A stretch of 64,000 nt of DNA from Gammaproteobacteria bacterium (lineage in GTDB: Bacteria > Pseudomonadota > Gammaproteobacteria > HK1), in the NCBI GenBank assembly GCA_009937425.1, contig JAACFO010000009.1:1-64000 (forward strand), written 5' to 3'. Below, piece after piece: positions 45,518-54,469 of this stretch. The translations under genes were made by a program, and so were the position numbers. Within the stretch, counting starts at the first letter, position 1. The number at the start of each line of letters is the position of its first letter. Under the pieces are notes generated by a model. That model was not told the DNA's origin. It saw only the letters and a list, made by a program, of their open reading frames with translations, and did no database searches.

Positions 45518-46945
45518 GTGCTGCGTACCCTGGCCCTGGCGACCATTTTCTTCACGTGGTTCCTGGCCACGACTGTACTGGGCCAGGAGAACCATCCCTC
45601 TCGCGTAGCCCTGGTTATCGGTAACAGCAGCTACCCCGACGCTCCGCTTCGCAACGCCGTCAACGATGCCCGCTCCATGAGCAAGCGCCTGTCGAAGCTC
45701 GGCTTCCAGGTGATTACCGCAGAGAACACCGCTCGGGATGCCATGCAAGAATCCATCCTCGAGTTCGCCTCCAGGCTCGAGGGCGAGACCACCGGTCTGT
45801 TCTACTACGCCGGCCATGGCATTCAATCCCGGGGCCGCAACTATCTGCTGCCCGTGGACGCCGAGGTCAGCAGCGAACGCGCCCTCAGGTTCGAGGCCGT
45901 GGACGTGCAGGCGGTTCTCGAGGAGATGGAATTCGCCGGCAATCGCATCAACATCGTCATACTCGATGCCTGCCGCAACAATCCCTTCGAACGGCGGTTT
46001 CGCGGTGGCTCGCGGGGCCTCGCGGCCATCGACGCGGCTCGCGGCACTCTCATCGCCTATGCGACGGCGCCCGGAGCAGTAGCCGCCGACGGTGACGGCG
46101 ACAACGGGCTTTACACCGCCGAGCTGCTGGCCGCTCTCCAGGTACCCAACCTGAAGGTCGAAGAAGTCTTCAAGCGGGTGCGTGTGGCGGTTGCCGCGCG
46201 CACCGGCGGCGCCCAGGTGCCTTGGGAATCCTCCTCGCTGACCGGCGACCTGGTATTCAATCGTCAGGGGGCAGCGGCTCAGGGCCCGTCCCCGGCACCG
46301 GCACGGATCAGTAATCACGAGGCGATATTCTGGGAAACCATCCAGGACAGTGAAAACCCCGAAGACTTCCGCGCCTATCTCAGGCAGTACCCACAGGGCA
46401 CATTCGCAAGCCTCGCGCTGATTCGCGTGTCCGCGATGGAGGAGACCGCCCGGGGCACGGAGATCACCGCCGCCCTTGACTCCGGGGATGCGACCGCAAG
46501 TACCGTCGTGTCTCCCCCATCTTCCACCATGCAATTGAGGGTCGCGCTGTTACCCTTCGACGGCTGGCACGTCTGGGGGAACCTCAATAACGCCCTGTAC
46601 AACATGAAAAGGGGCGCCACATACGTCATCAGAAACGATTCGCGACTCCATCTCGTGTACGCCCACCACAATCCCCACGCCGACGCGGACCGCTTCTGGG
46701 AGGGGTCAATGATCCACAAGACACCGAAGCGCGATGAAGTGCTCGCTGCCGGCCGCGAGTACGACGCCGACATCGTTTTGACATACTTCTTCAAACGGAG
46801 CGCCAATCAGATCCACCTGGAAGCCTATCTGTTCGACATCCGCAACGGCACGACCATGAAACGCGAAATGACCACGGCCATCGGACGCGGAAACGCGAAG
46901 ATACTCACCAGGCAACTCCTGGACGACCTGTTTGCGGACGGTTGA
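45518..46945 (+). CDS. Exported caspase-like (peptidase C14) protein, copy 2
   Basis: 475 aa from GTG at 45518, which has GGAGGA 8 bases upstream; the track start at 45491 has none. Signal peptide (about 1-22, LALATIFFTWFLATTVLGQ). The caspase domain is highly similar to copy 1: His100 (YYAGHGIQ), Cys152 (ILDACRNNPFERR), RGGSRGLAAIDAARGTLIAYATAPG, and the linker FWETIQDSENPEDFRAYLRQYPQGTF. The C-terminal domain (LRVALLPFDGWHVWG, YDADIVLTYFF, IHLEAYLFDIRNGT) has diverged more than the protease domain. Tandem duplicate, separated by 93 bases; it converges on the exported protein gene at 46959. Confidence 0.9.
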   Translation: MLRTLALATIFFTWFLATTVLGQENHPSRVALVIGNSSYPDAPLRNAVNDARSMSKRLSKLGFQVITAENTARDAMQESILEFASRLEGETTGLFYYAGHGIQSRGRNYLLPVDAEVSSERALRFEAVDVQAVLEEMEFAGNRINIVILDACRNNPFERRFRGGSRGLAAIDAARGTLIAYATAPGAVAADGDGDNGLYTAELLAALQVPNLKVEEVFKRVRVAVAARTGGAQVPWESSSLTGDLVFNRQGAAAQGPSPAPARISNHEAIFWETIQDSENPEDFRAYLRQYPQGTFASLALIRVSAMEETARGTEITAALDSGDATASTVVSPPSSTMQLRVALLPFDGWHVWGNLNNALYNMKRGATYVIRNDSRLHLVYAHHNPHADADRFWEGSMIHKTPKRDEVLAAGREYDADIVLTYFFKRSANQIHLEAYLFDIRNGTTMKREMTTAIGRGNAKILTRQLLDDLFADG

Positions 46946-46958
46946 AGTAACTCCAGCG

Positions 46959-47687
46959 CTAAAGCTCCTCCTTCCCAATCGCAGCCAGTACCCTGAGCGC
47001 CTGGCGCGTACATTCATGCTCCGCCATCCAAGCCGCGCGGTGCGCATCCGTGGCGAGGTTCGGCATCAGCACCGTATGCAACTGCTCGCCATTATCCTCG
47101 GACCAGAAACGCGCCACGTAGGTGCCACCATCAGAGAGCGTCAACTCCTTCGGCCACGCCACGTAGCGTTTACCCCGGGGCCACTTGATTCGTGCGCTGC
47201 GTGCGTTGTCACCGGTACTTGCGAAACCCACGACGGCGCCGGAGCGGGCGGCGGCCCACCACAGCATGGCCGGCCGATCCGGGCGCAGACAGTAGTTACC
47301 TTCGCGGGCGATGTCGATCCCCCAGATGTCTGGCCGGCCGGTGGGCAGCGGCTTTAATCCGCCGCGAAATACCGCCAGGGTTGTCGGCGATTTCGCTTCC
47401 TCGGTAATCAGCCGCGAAAGCGAGTCTACGAGTTGTCTGTCCGAGCTCGAGGCCGACGTGTCGGGTGCGCCGCTATAGGGACCGGATAGCTTGATGGTCT
47501 TGCCCGCCGACGAAATCATCACTACCGAGGCGCCGGCGGCGACACGCATCGGTCGAACGCCATCGATGACGACACCCACTTTAATCGACGGATCGCTGGA
47601 AGCGATGACCACCAAATCCGCTGCCTGGCTCGATGCCGCCCACCCCGCGAGGACCATGAAAACCAGAAACACTCGTCTCATGGGCAT
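46959..47687 (-). CDS. Exported protein of unknown function
   Basis: 242 aa from ATG at 47687; AAGGAG lies 8 bases upstream, inside the end of the cyclase gene. Signal peptide (MRRVFLVFMVLAGWAASSQA). The mature part starts with a beta-rich segment (DLVVIASSDPSIKVGVVIDG, VVMISSAGKTIKLSGPYSG) that resembles the N-terminal region of proteins encoded with CHASE2 cyclases, then ends with a helical region (LATDAHRAAWMAEHECTRQALRVLAAI). I do not recognise a named domain. It is translationally coupled to the CHASE2 cyclase, so a periplasmic partner of that sensor is likely. Confidence 0.75.
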   Translation of the reverse strand: MPMRRVFLVFMVLAGWAASSQAADLVVIASSDPSIKVGVVIDGVRPMRVAAGASVVMISSAGKTIKLSGPYSGAPDTSASSSDRQLVDSLSRLITEEAKSPTTLAVFRGGLKPLPTGRPDIWGIDIAREGNYCLRPDRPAMLWWAAARSGAVVGFASTGDNARSARIKWPRGKRYVAWPKELTLSDGGTYVARFWSEDNGEQLHTVLMPNLATDAHRAAWMAEHECTRQALRVLAAIGKEEL

Positions 47688-47689
47688 GC

Positions 47690-49639
47690 TCACTTCTCCT
47701 TCATGACGATCAGGCTTCCAGACTCACCGGCGGCGAGGCGCTGGAGATGAAAAGCCACTAAAGCATCCGCAGGATATCGCCGGGCGAGCTCGCGCAATGC
47801 GCGCTCCGCTTGCGGGTCCTTGGCGGACAAGAGCCCGTAGGCGGCCATGTACTCGTCGATACCGCTGTAACTGTCATCATCATTCGGGACTGGTTCAAAA
47901 GCCACAATGCTCTCGGATTTACCCTTGAGGACCAGTTCGCCAACGGGTCGGACTTTTGCGGCGTGGCAGCGGTCGATGGTTGTGCCACCGATGCAGACAC
48001 GGGTGCCGACTTGCTTGTTGACGCTCTCTAGACGCGCCGCCGAGTTGATGGCATCGCCGGTAGCGGTGTAATCAAAGTGTTGCGCTCCGCCGAAATTTCC
48101 AACCACCGCAATGCCGGTGTTGACGCCGATGCGTGTCACGCCAAAGTCAATCGCCTGGTTTTGCTGGCGGGACGCGAACGCCCGACAATAAGCATCGAGC
48201 GCTACTGCGCAGGCGACCGCGCGCTCCGGGTGATCGGGTTGCTCGAGGGGAGCATTGAACATTATGTGCAGCGCGTCGCCGACAAATTTATCAATGGTGC
48301 CGCCGTGCTCGTAGACGATTGCGCAGGTGCCATCAAAATACGCATTCATGATCGTGACCAGCAACGCGGGCTCGGTGTTCTCCGTGAGCCGCGTGTAGTC
48401 GGCAATATCAGTGAACAGGAAGGTCACGTCACGGCGCTCCCCTCCAAGCCGAAGCCGATCCGGATTTTCGAGCATGTGTTCCACCACAGCGGGTGCGACG
48501 AACTTCGAAAAGGCATTCTGGATGAAGCGTCTGTGCACCTGCTCGTCGCGCCAACGCCAGGCGTAGCTGAGTCCCGCAGCCAACCCGAGAGCAAGCGTCG
48601 GTGCTACCACAGGCAACAGCTGTCCGCTGTACTGAAACAGAGCGAATCCGCCTGTCCAGATGGCGCCCATGGCAACCAACAGGATGATGGCCTTGATGAC
48701 GACCGCAAGACTGCACATGACGACAAGCGCCCCGATGAGGGCAAATGCGACGGTCACCAGGGCACCCTGCCACGCGGGGCCATTCGGACCATGGCGTCCC
48801 TCGATTACCTGGGAAAGTGCGTGGGCTTGCAGGAGCACACCGGGCATTTCGTCTGCCCCACCATCGGCGATCACGGAGAAAGGTGTACGGTGCCGGTCCG
48901 CGAGATTCAGGTCGGCACCGATAAGCACAATACGGTCTCGGATCCAGGCATCGGGTAATAGTGCGACTGCGTGCGCAGGATAAGTGGCAAACGGCGGCGT
49001 CTCCGGATCCGGGGCACCCCGGAAGCGCAGGGTCAGCGAATCGCCCCCCGTAATAGTGATGCCAAGTGCATCGGCAACTGCCGCGACAAAGCCGAATTGC
49101 GGTTGCCCCTCGTGCCGGCGTCTCAGCTCAATCCCTCGCACCGTGCCATCGATACTATCCGTTGAGACCATCGGGATGCCCCTGGGAATACCATCGAGAT
49201 ACTCCGCCATGAATGCCGCCTGGCGCTCGGTCAATCCATCGGAGATCTCAGCCGAGGCCACGACTACCGGCACGGAAAGTGTCCGCAGTGTCTCTTGTAG
49301 CTCCATGTCCTTGTCCGGCTCGGAAGGCTGATCCAGAAGCATGTCGAGAGCAACGAGTCTCGCGCCCTTTGCCTCGAGAGATCGCAACAGGTCACTCACG
49401 AATCGGCGATCCAGTGGCGATCGATAGGCAAAAGCGGCGAGCGTGTCCTCGGTAACGGTAACGCCGACAATCTGTCGAGACTGCGGCTCCGGGGGCGTTA
49501 GCGTGGCGACGCGCAGATCGCGGGACCAGTTTTCCGCCACCCGTACGACGGGCAGCAGATAGTCAGCGTCGACTGCCGCCGCGGCGGCCACGACGACGAT
49601 CGCACTCAGGGTGAAAAGCTGTCTAGTCCGATTCTTCAC
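47690..49639 (-). CDS. CHASE2-domain adenylate/guanylate cyclase
   Basis: 649-aa membrane sensor. N-terminal helix (about 8-28), an extracytoplasmic CHASE2 domain (about 30-300; DRRFVSDLLRSLEAKGARLVALDMLLDQPSEPDKD, PDAWIRDRIVLIGADLNLADRHRTPF), three membrane helices (about 305-385), and a class III cyclase domain. The cyclase domain has metal Asp residues in FTDIADYTRL and GDALHIMF, the purine-site Lys in TIDKFVGD, and NSAARLE with transition-state Asn and Arg. The Lys and FDYTATGD pattern favours ATP. A short C-terminal helical tail follows. GTG start. The signal sensed is unknown; cAMP is the likely output. Confidence 0.92.
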   Translation of the reverse strand: MKNRTRQLFTLSAIVVVAAAAAVDADYLLPVVRVAENWSRDLRVATLTPPEPQSRQIVGVTVTEDTLAAFAYRSPLDRRFVSDLLRSLEAKGARLVALDMLLDQPSEPDKDMELQETLRTLSVPVVVASAEISDGLTERQAAFMAEYLDGIPRGIPMVSTDSIDGTVRGIELRRRHEGQPQFGFVAAVADALGITITGGDSLTLRFRGAPDPETPPFATYPAHAVALLPDAWIRDRIVLIGADLNLADRHRTPFSVIADGGADEMPGVLLQAHALSQVIEGRHGPNGPAWQGALVTVAFALIGALVVMCSLAVVIKAIILLVAMGAIWTGGFALFQYSGQLLPVVAPTLALGLAAGLSYAWRWRDEQVHRRFIQNAFSKFVAPAVVEHMLENPDRLRLGGERRDVTFLFTDIADYTRLTENTEPALLVTIMNAYFDGTCAIVYEHGGTIDKFVGDALHIMFNAPLEQPDHPERAVACAVALDAYCRAFASRQQNQAIDFGVTRIGVNTGIAVVGNFGGAQHFDYTATGDAINSAARLESVNKQVGTRVCIGGTTIDRCHAAKVRPVGELVLKGKSESIVAFEPVPNDDDSYSGIDEYMAAYGLLSAKDPQAERALRELARRYPADALVAFHLQRLAAGESGSLIVMKEK

Positions 49640-49662
49640 TTATAACGACGTCTGCAGTTACC

Positions 49663-50418
49663 CTAGGGCATCGTCACCCGCCCTCCATCGGCAACATAGG
49701 TCTGGCCGGTTGTGAAGCTGGATCGTTCCGACAGCAAAAACAGCACGCTTTCGGCAATTTCTTCGGGCTGCCCAATCCGTTTCAGGAAGGCCTCGTCCGC
49801 AAGACGCCGCATAGCGTCCGCACCCATAGATGAACCCATGTCGGTGTCTATCAGACCCGGCGCGACACAGTTCACCCGGATGTTCGGTCCGAAGGATGCT
49901 GCGCAACTCCTGGCAAAGGCGATGACAGCGGCCTTCGATGTGCTGTAAGTAATCATGCTGCCTCGCGCACGCAACCCGGCGATGGAAGCGATACACACGA
50001 TTCGGCCGTATTCTCTGGCCAACATTCCATCCTTGACCGCCATAACCGGCAGGTAGGTACCATCGAGATTGATCGAGAGCATGCGTCGCCACTTCTCGAA
50101 TTCCATCTCCCCATGGTGTTCCACACTGGCAACGCCGGCGCTGGTTACCAGCAGGTCAACGGGACCGAGCGTGCTTTCCACGGATTTGACCATCTCGGAT
50201 ACGGCATCTGGGTCGGAAACGTCGGCTTTGACTATCATCGCTTCGGCCCCCAGTGATTCGACTTGCGCCAGAGTTTCCACGGCCGCCTGCTGATTGCTCG
50301 CAAAATTAATCGCAACGCGAGCACCCGCACCCGCAAGCGCCAGACACGTCGCCCGGCCAATACCGCGCGATCCGCCCGTGACAAGTGCCGTTCGGCCCTC
50401 AAGCTCTGTTGTGCTCAT
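49663..50418 (-). CDS. Short-chain dehydrogenase/reductase (FabG-like)
   Basis: 251 aa classical SDR. Cofactor motif TGGSRGIGRATCLALA, DVSDPDAVSEMV, LLVTSAG (NAG variant), catalytic Ser-Tyr-Lys in IASIAGLRARGSMITYSTSKAA and the VAPGLIDTDMG loop; ends with YVADGGRVTMP. Arg after GGS suggests NADP(H). It resembles 3-oxoacyl-ACP reductases, but no other fatty-acid gene is near; more likely a stand-alone dehydrogenase. GGGGGTAA upstream of ATG. Downstream of the other minus-strand accessory genes. Confidence 0.9.
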   Translation of the reverse strand: MSTTELEGRTALVTGGSRGIGRATCLALAGAGARVAINFASNQQAAVETLAQVESLGAEAMIVKADVSDPDAVSEMVKSVESTLGPVDLLVTSAGVASVEHHGEMEFEKWRRMLSINLDGTYLPVMAVKDGMLAREYGRIVCIASIAGLRARGSMITYSTSKAAVIAFARSCAASFGPNIRVNCVAPGLIDTDMGSSMGADAMRRLADEAFLKRIGQPEEIAESVLFLLSERSSFTTGQTYVADGGRVTMP

Positions 50419-50535
50419 GGAATTACCCCCTGTTTAGTTGCGGCTAATGCACTGAGTAACATGTTATCAGCCAAACCAAAGCTCATGGGCCCGCCAAGGT
50501 GAACGTAAAGTACTTTGCCCCGGCACCTTCGACAT

Positions 50536-50934
50536 CTACTCCACTTGCTCGATGGCGCCCAGATCCGCAATCCAGTTCAACGCCGAACGACACCAATATT
50601 GTTTTCCCGGACGCAGCTCACCACGTTGGCGTGCGGTCCCAACCCGCAGCCCCAGAACTTTCTCGCCGCTGCCGACGGAAGTCGCATAAATGTGCGTACC
50701 ACATTCAGGGCAGAACGTCAGTGCGCGCTTGTTGCCGCTGTCGGCGGTTTTGATATAAGTTTTGAGACCACCGTTGTGCAGAGTGAACTGATTCTCCGGC
50801 ACGAAAACTATGGTGCGAAACGCCGTTCCGGATACCGCCTGGCAGTCCGTGCAATGACACACGATGACTTTGTCAGGGTCGACATCCGCTTCGTAGCTGA
50901 TATTACCGCAATGACATCCGCCGTCGATCTGCAT
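50536..50934 (-). CDS. GFA-family zinc-binding protein
   Basis: 132 aa, Mss4-like fold of the glutathione-dependent formaldehyde-activating (GFA) family. Zinc-binding Cys sets: GGCHCGNISYE, VCHCTDCQAVSG and FCPECGTHIY. Start at 50934 has GGAGGAAG upstream; the nine earlier residues are rejected. Most family members other than true Gfa have no assigned reaction. 23 bases downstream of the 2-hydroxyacid dehydrogenase gene. Confidence 0.88.
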   Translation of the reverse strand: MQIDGGCHCGNISYEADVDPDKVIVCHCTDCQAVSGTAFRTIVFVPENQFTLHNGGLKTYIKTADSGNKRALTFCPECGTHIYATSVGSGEKVLGLRVGTARQRGELRPGKQYWCRSALNWIADLGAIEQVE

Positions 50935-50957
50935 GAACCTTCCTCCGTTAACTGGAA

Positions 50958-52010
50958 TCAAGAACCGAAACGCTTCGCGTATTCGCTCAGCCGTTGTTTG
51001 AATTTCGGGGTATCGAGCACGGCAGGGTTAACCACGTGCGCGGGCGAGTGGCCACCCATGGTCGATTGCACGGCGGCAACATCTGCCGCGCCATTCCCCG
51101 CCATGCACTGATCCGTCCAGCAAAGAGCATGGGGCGCGAGAATCACGTTGTCGAGAGACAGGATGGGGTCGTCGTCCTCTGGCGGTTCTTGCTCCAGCAC
51201 GTCCAAACCGGCGCCGGCGATGCGTTTCGCCTGCAGGGTCTCGAATAGCGCTGTCTGGTCGACAACCGGTCCCCGGGATGTATTGATGAGAAAAGCACTC
51301 GTCTTCATCAACTCCAGCATGGGCCCGTCGACGATTCCGCGGGTGGTCTCGCTCAAAGGACAACTGACACTCAGGATGTCGGACTCACGGAACAAGTCCT
51401 CCAGCGATACGAGGGTAACACCCAAGGCGGCCGCGGTCCGGCCGTCGGCATAGGGGTCGTGGGCGATAAAGTGCATGTCGAAGGGTTGCGCGAGCTTGAA
51501 AACTTCGGTGCCGATATTCCCCATCCCCAGGGACCCCAGCGTTCGCCCCACCAATCCCACGCCGTTGTATTGCGCCTTGCGCGCCCACCCTGTCGCACCC
51601 TCTCTGGCGATACGATCCTTGACCATGAGCCGCGAGGTCAGTGCAAGCATCAACATAATGATGCTCACGGCAACCGGGCGCCGCACCCCGTCCGGCGTTA
51701 TGGCCAATGCGACGGCGTTCCGGGTGCACGCCTCCACATCGATCCGGTCGTAGCCAACACCGAAGCGCGCGACCAGGGACAGCCGCCCCGGCGTTTCGAA
51801 GGTTTTTTGCGTAACCGATTCCAGCATGAGAATGACAGCATCCAAACCGGCCGCAGTGTCGGAATCGAGATCGGCTGTGTCGGGAAGGCTCACACAATCG
51901 ATGAGGGGATCATTATCCAGTGGCGACAAGTCGAACTCGGGGACGACCATCTCACCGTCGGCGCGACGAATGCCCTGACTGATCCCCACTCTGAATTGGC
52001 TCTTGGACAT
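50958..52010 (-). CDS. D-isomer-specific 2-hydroxyacid dehydrogenase
   Basis: 350 aa from ATG at 52010. Rossmann-type NAD domain with LGSLGMGNIGTEVFKLA (GxGxxG variant GMGNIG), SCPLSETTRGIVDG, LINTSRGPVVDQTALFETLQ (catalytic Arg) and GAGLDVLEQEPPEDDDPI (Glu); the catalytic His is represented by LAPHALCWT. Substrate unknown; VPEFDLSPL and FARFGVGYDR are typical. Four bases after the aldolase gene, so a paired pathway for hydroxy/oxo acids is likely. Confidence 0.9.
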   Translation of the reverse strand: MSKSQFRVGISQGIRRADGEMVVPEFDLSPLDNDPLIDCVSLPDTADLDSDTAAGLDAVILMLESVTQKTFETPGRLSLVARFGVGYDRIDVEACTRNAVALAITPDGVRRPVAVSIIMLMLALTSRLMVKDRIAREGATGWARKAQYNGVGLVGRTLGSLGMGNIGTEVFKLAQPFDMHFIAHDPYADGRTAAALGVTLVSLEDLFRESDILSVSCPLSETTRGIVDGPMLELMKTSAFLINTSRGPVVDQTALFETLQAKRIAGAGLDVLEQEPPEDDDPILSLDNVILAPHALCWTDQCMAGNGAADVAAVQSTMGGHSPAHVVNPAVLDTPKFKQRLSEYAKRFGS

Positions 52011-52014
52011 GACT

Positions 52015-52791
52015 TCACTCACAGCTGGCGCGCAGAGTCTCGAGCTCCGCGCGCAGCGTGTTGACGTACAGCTGGGTATCGGTACCGACGGCGATGAAAT
52101 CGTGGCCACGTGCGTACAGCTTCGCACCTTCCTCGGCGGTCTCGGCCACGCGGCCGAGGGATTTGCCGTGATCCCTGGCCGCCGTGGCAATGCGATCCAC
52201 CGCGGCAACGTAATCCGGGTGGTCGAACTGACCGGGAATTCCCAGACTCGTACTCAAGTCCAGATGCCCTATCCAGAGCCCATCTATACCTTCCACCGAC
52301 GCGATAGCGTCGACGTTCTCGGCCCCTTCCCGGGTTTCGACCAGAGCAAAGAGCACGCTGCGACGGTTCGCCGCTGCAAGCTTCTCGGCAACTGATCCGC
52401 CGGTGTAACCATCGTGCGCGATGCCGAGTGCGACACCGCGAGCACCCAATGGCGCGTACTTGGCGCACTGGACGATGCGCCTCGCTTCGTCCCGGGAAGC
52501 GACCATCGGCAGGATCAACCCTTCGGCGCCGGCGTCCAGGGCTCTGGCGATATTCTCGTAGGAACGCCCGGGAGGACGCACCAGCGCAGGCATTGAAGCC
52601 GCCTGCAGATACTGGAGAGTGCTTTTCAACGTATCGATGCCGAGCCCGCTGTGTTCGGTATCGAGAAACACGAACTCGCTGCCACCGGCGGCCAGCAGGT
52701 GGCCGATTCCGGGAACCGCGAATTCCCACACCAACGTGCCGGATTTAAGTGTTTTGCGACCCACCATGTCGCGTAGCGTGGCTCGATTCAT
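52015..52791 (-). CDS. HpcH/HpaI-family class II aldolase/citrate lyase-like protein
   Basis: 258 aa TIM barrel. Blocks EFVFLDTEHSGLGIDT (metal and acid region), PALVRPPG, LDAGAEGLILPMVASRDEARRIV (including Glu/metal site), KYAPLGARGV (substrate Arg) and LWIGHLDLSTSLGIPGQF (second metal Asp). The family cleaves 4-hydroxy-2-oxo acids to pyruvate plus an aldehyde; substrate unassigned. Coupled with the 2-hydroxyacid dehydrogenase downstream. GGAG upstream of the ATG. Confidence 0.9.
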   Translation of the reverse strand: MNRATLRDMVGRKTLKSGTLVWEFAVPGIGHLLAAGGSEFVFLDTEHSGLGIDTLKSTLQYLQAASMPALVRPPGRSYENIARALDAGAEGLILPMVASRDEARRIVQCAKYAPLGARGVALGIAHDGYTGGSVAEKLAAANRRSVLFALVETREGAENVDAIASVEGIDGLWIGHLDLSTSLGIPGQFDHPDYVAAVDRIATAARDHGKSLGRVAETAEEGAKLYARGHDFIAVGTDTQLYVNTLRAELETLRASCE

Positions 52792-52912
52792 TGGATGACT
52801 CCGTGAGAAACAGCAAGTGTTCGGGCACGGACCCCATTAAACGATGGAAAGACGCGAGGCACAAACCATTACAGTCTCCACGCACAATATCCATGATGGC
52901 GGTTTTTGCACG

Positions 52913-52918
52913 TATACT
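52913..52918 (+). promoter_or_regulatory. -10 element upstream of the multicopper oxidase gene
   Basis: TATACT, about 30 bases before the oxidase ATG, in a 156-bp divergent intergenic region. No good -35 at standard spacing (TCCATG at 17 bases), so the promoter may need an activator. No copper-regulator palindrome was recognised. Confidence 0.35.
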
Positions 52919-52947
52919 TGGCGAGTTCATTCAGCAGTTAGCAACCC

Positions 52948-54363
52948 ATGCAACAAAGTCGACGGGAATTCCTGATCACGGGCACGGCGCTTGCCGCGGC
53001 ATCGATCCTCGATGCGCCGATACAGGTGGCGAAGGCCAACGTGGCCGGGCACCGTCTTACTGCGAGCGCCGGGCGTATCCCATTGTTAGGAGCAGATGCT
53101 CCCGAAACCAAAGTCTGGACGTACAACGGCAATGTTCCGGGGCCGGTTTTGCGGCTGCGCCGCGGCGAGCGCTTCGAACTCGATTTCGAAAACGCACTCC
53201 AGCAACCGACCACTGTCCACTGGCATGGACTACGGGTGCCGAACGACATGGATGGTGTGCCCGTGCTCACCCAGGCTCCCGTAGCACCCGGTGGCCGCTT
53301 TCGATATGCCTTCGAGCTTCGAAACACGGGAACCTACTGGTATCACCCGCATTTTCAGAGCGCGGAGCAAGTGGATCGCGGTTTACACGGGGTCATCATC
53401 GTCGAAGATGACGATCCGCCTGCCGTTGACCGCGATTTGTTGTGGGTACTGGACGATTGGCGCCTCGACGGTCAGGGACAAATCGTCAATGACTTTGGCA
53501 ATCTGCACGACGCGAGTCATCAAGGCCGATTTGGCAACACGGCGTCGGTAAACGGTCGCGTCCCCGAGGACCTGGAGGTCCAATCCGGTGAGCGCATCCG
53601 TCTGCGGCTGGTGAACACCGCCAACGCCTGGATCTTCGGGCTCGACTTCGTTGCTCACTCACCAACAGTCATCGCCTACGACGGCCACGCTGTGGAGCCA
53701 CATCAACCAACCGGGGGACTCGTGATAGTGGGACCCTCTCAACGTGTGGACGTGATCCTGGATCTGAACGCTGCGCCCGGTGAGCGATTCGAAGTCATCG
53801 ACCGCTATTATTCCCGCCAACCGTACAAGTTGCTGGACCTGGTTTACGGCCAGAATCGGCTGCGCAGCAAAGCACCGGCGGACAAGGCCGCCCTGCCCCC
53901 GCCGGATTTGCCGCTACCCAGTCTCGCCACTGCCGAGCGCCACGAGATCGTTTTCTCCGGCGGCGCCATGGGCGGGATGCAAAGCGCGCGCTATGACGGG
54001 CAGGAAACCGGCATTCGGGAGCTGGCGCGGAAAGGCAAGATCTGGGCAATCAACGGAACGGTGGCGAGCAAACACGACGAGCCGCCGGTTTTGAAGCTCC
54101 GCCGCGGGCACTCCTACATCATCGAGTTCGTGAACGAAACAGCGTTCACACACCCAATCCATCTTCACGGCCACCCCATGAAGGTACTGGAAGCCAATGG
54201 TCGGAAGCCGGCGTGGGACCTATGGCGCGATACTCTGTTGCTGGAAGCCCGGGCCCGGGGCACGGTGGCCGTGATGGCGGACAATCCAGGCCGCTGGATG
54301 CTGCACTGTCATATACCCGAGCATCAGGAAGCAGGAATGATGGCGGTTGTTCAGGTGGATTGA
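52948..54363 (+). CDS. Tat-exported multicopper oxidase
   Basis: 471 aa. Tat signal RREFLITGTALAAASIL. Three cupredoxin domains with all four copper motifs: HWHGLR, YWYHPHF, HPIHLHGH and HCHIPEHQEAGMM, giving type 1 and trinuclear type 2/3 sites; the Met after HQEAG is the type 1 axial ligand. Candidate activities are laccase-like phenol oxidation or Cu(I)/metal oxidation. A short MGGMQ motif is present, but there is no long Met-rich insert, arguing against a CueO-type copper resistance oxidase. Isolated gene. Confidence 0.94.
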   Translation: MQQSRREFLITGTALAAASILDAPIQVAKANVAGHRLTASAGRIPLLGADAPETKVWTYNGNVPGPVLRLRRGERFELDFENALQQPTTVHWHGLRVPNDMDGVPVLTQAPVAPGGRFRYAFELRNTGTYWYHPHFQSAEQVDRGLHGVIIVEDDDPPAVDRDLLWVLDDWRLDGQGQIVNDFGNLHDASHQGRFGNTASVNGRVPEDLEVQSGERIRLRLVNTANAWIFGLDFVAHSPTVIAYDGHAVEPHQPTGGLVIVGPSQRVDVILDLNAAPGERFEVIDRYYSRQPYKLLDLVYGQNRLRSKAPADKAALPPPDLPLPSLATAERHEIVFSGGAMGGMQSARYDGQETGIRELARKGKIWAINGTVASKHDEPPVLKLRRGHSYIIEFVNETAFTHPIHLHGHPMKVLEANGRKPAWDLWRDTLLLEARARGTVAVMADNPGRWMLHCHIPEHQEAGMMAVVQVD

Positions 54364-54405
54364 ACCCGGGACTACACTTCAGGAATAAAAATCAGCACCC
54401 GGAAA

Positions 54406-54437
54406 CGCTGAGCGCCTCAATAAAGAGGCGCTCAGCG
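54406..54437. terminator. Strong stem-loop between convergent genes
   Basis: CGCTGAGCGCCTC-AATAAA-GAGGCGCTCAGCG: a perfect 13-bp stem with a 6-base loop, located between the multicopper oxidase stop (54363) and the small minus-strand ORF stop (54470). The minus-strand transcript continues with TTTCC, a weak U-run; the plus-strand side has none. A bidirectional transcription end or 3' mRNA-stabilising element is most likely. Confidence 0.6.
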
Positions 54438-54469
54438 GACGTACCTGAAATGAGAAGGAGGGTACTGGC

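Noticed and set aside
44708-46534. 608-aa minus-strand ORF across both caspase genes
   Set aside because: It spans two unrelated plus-strand genes and their intergenic gap, and its sequence is a low-complexity mirror of them.
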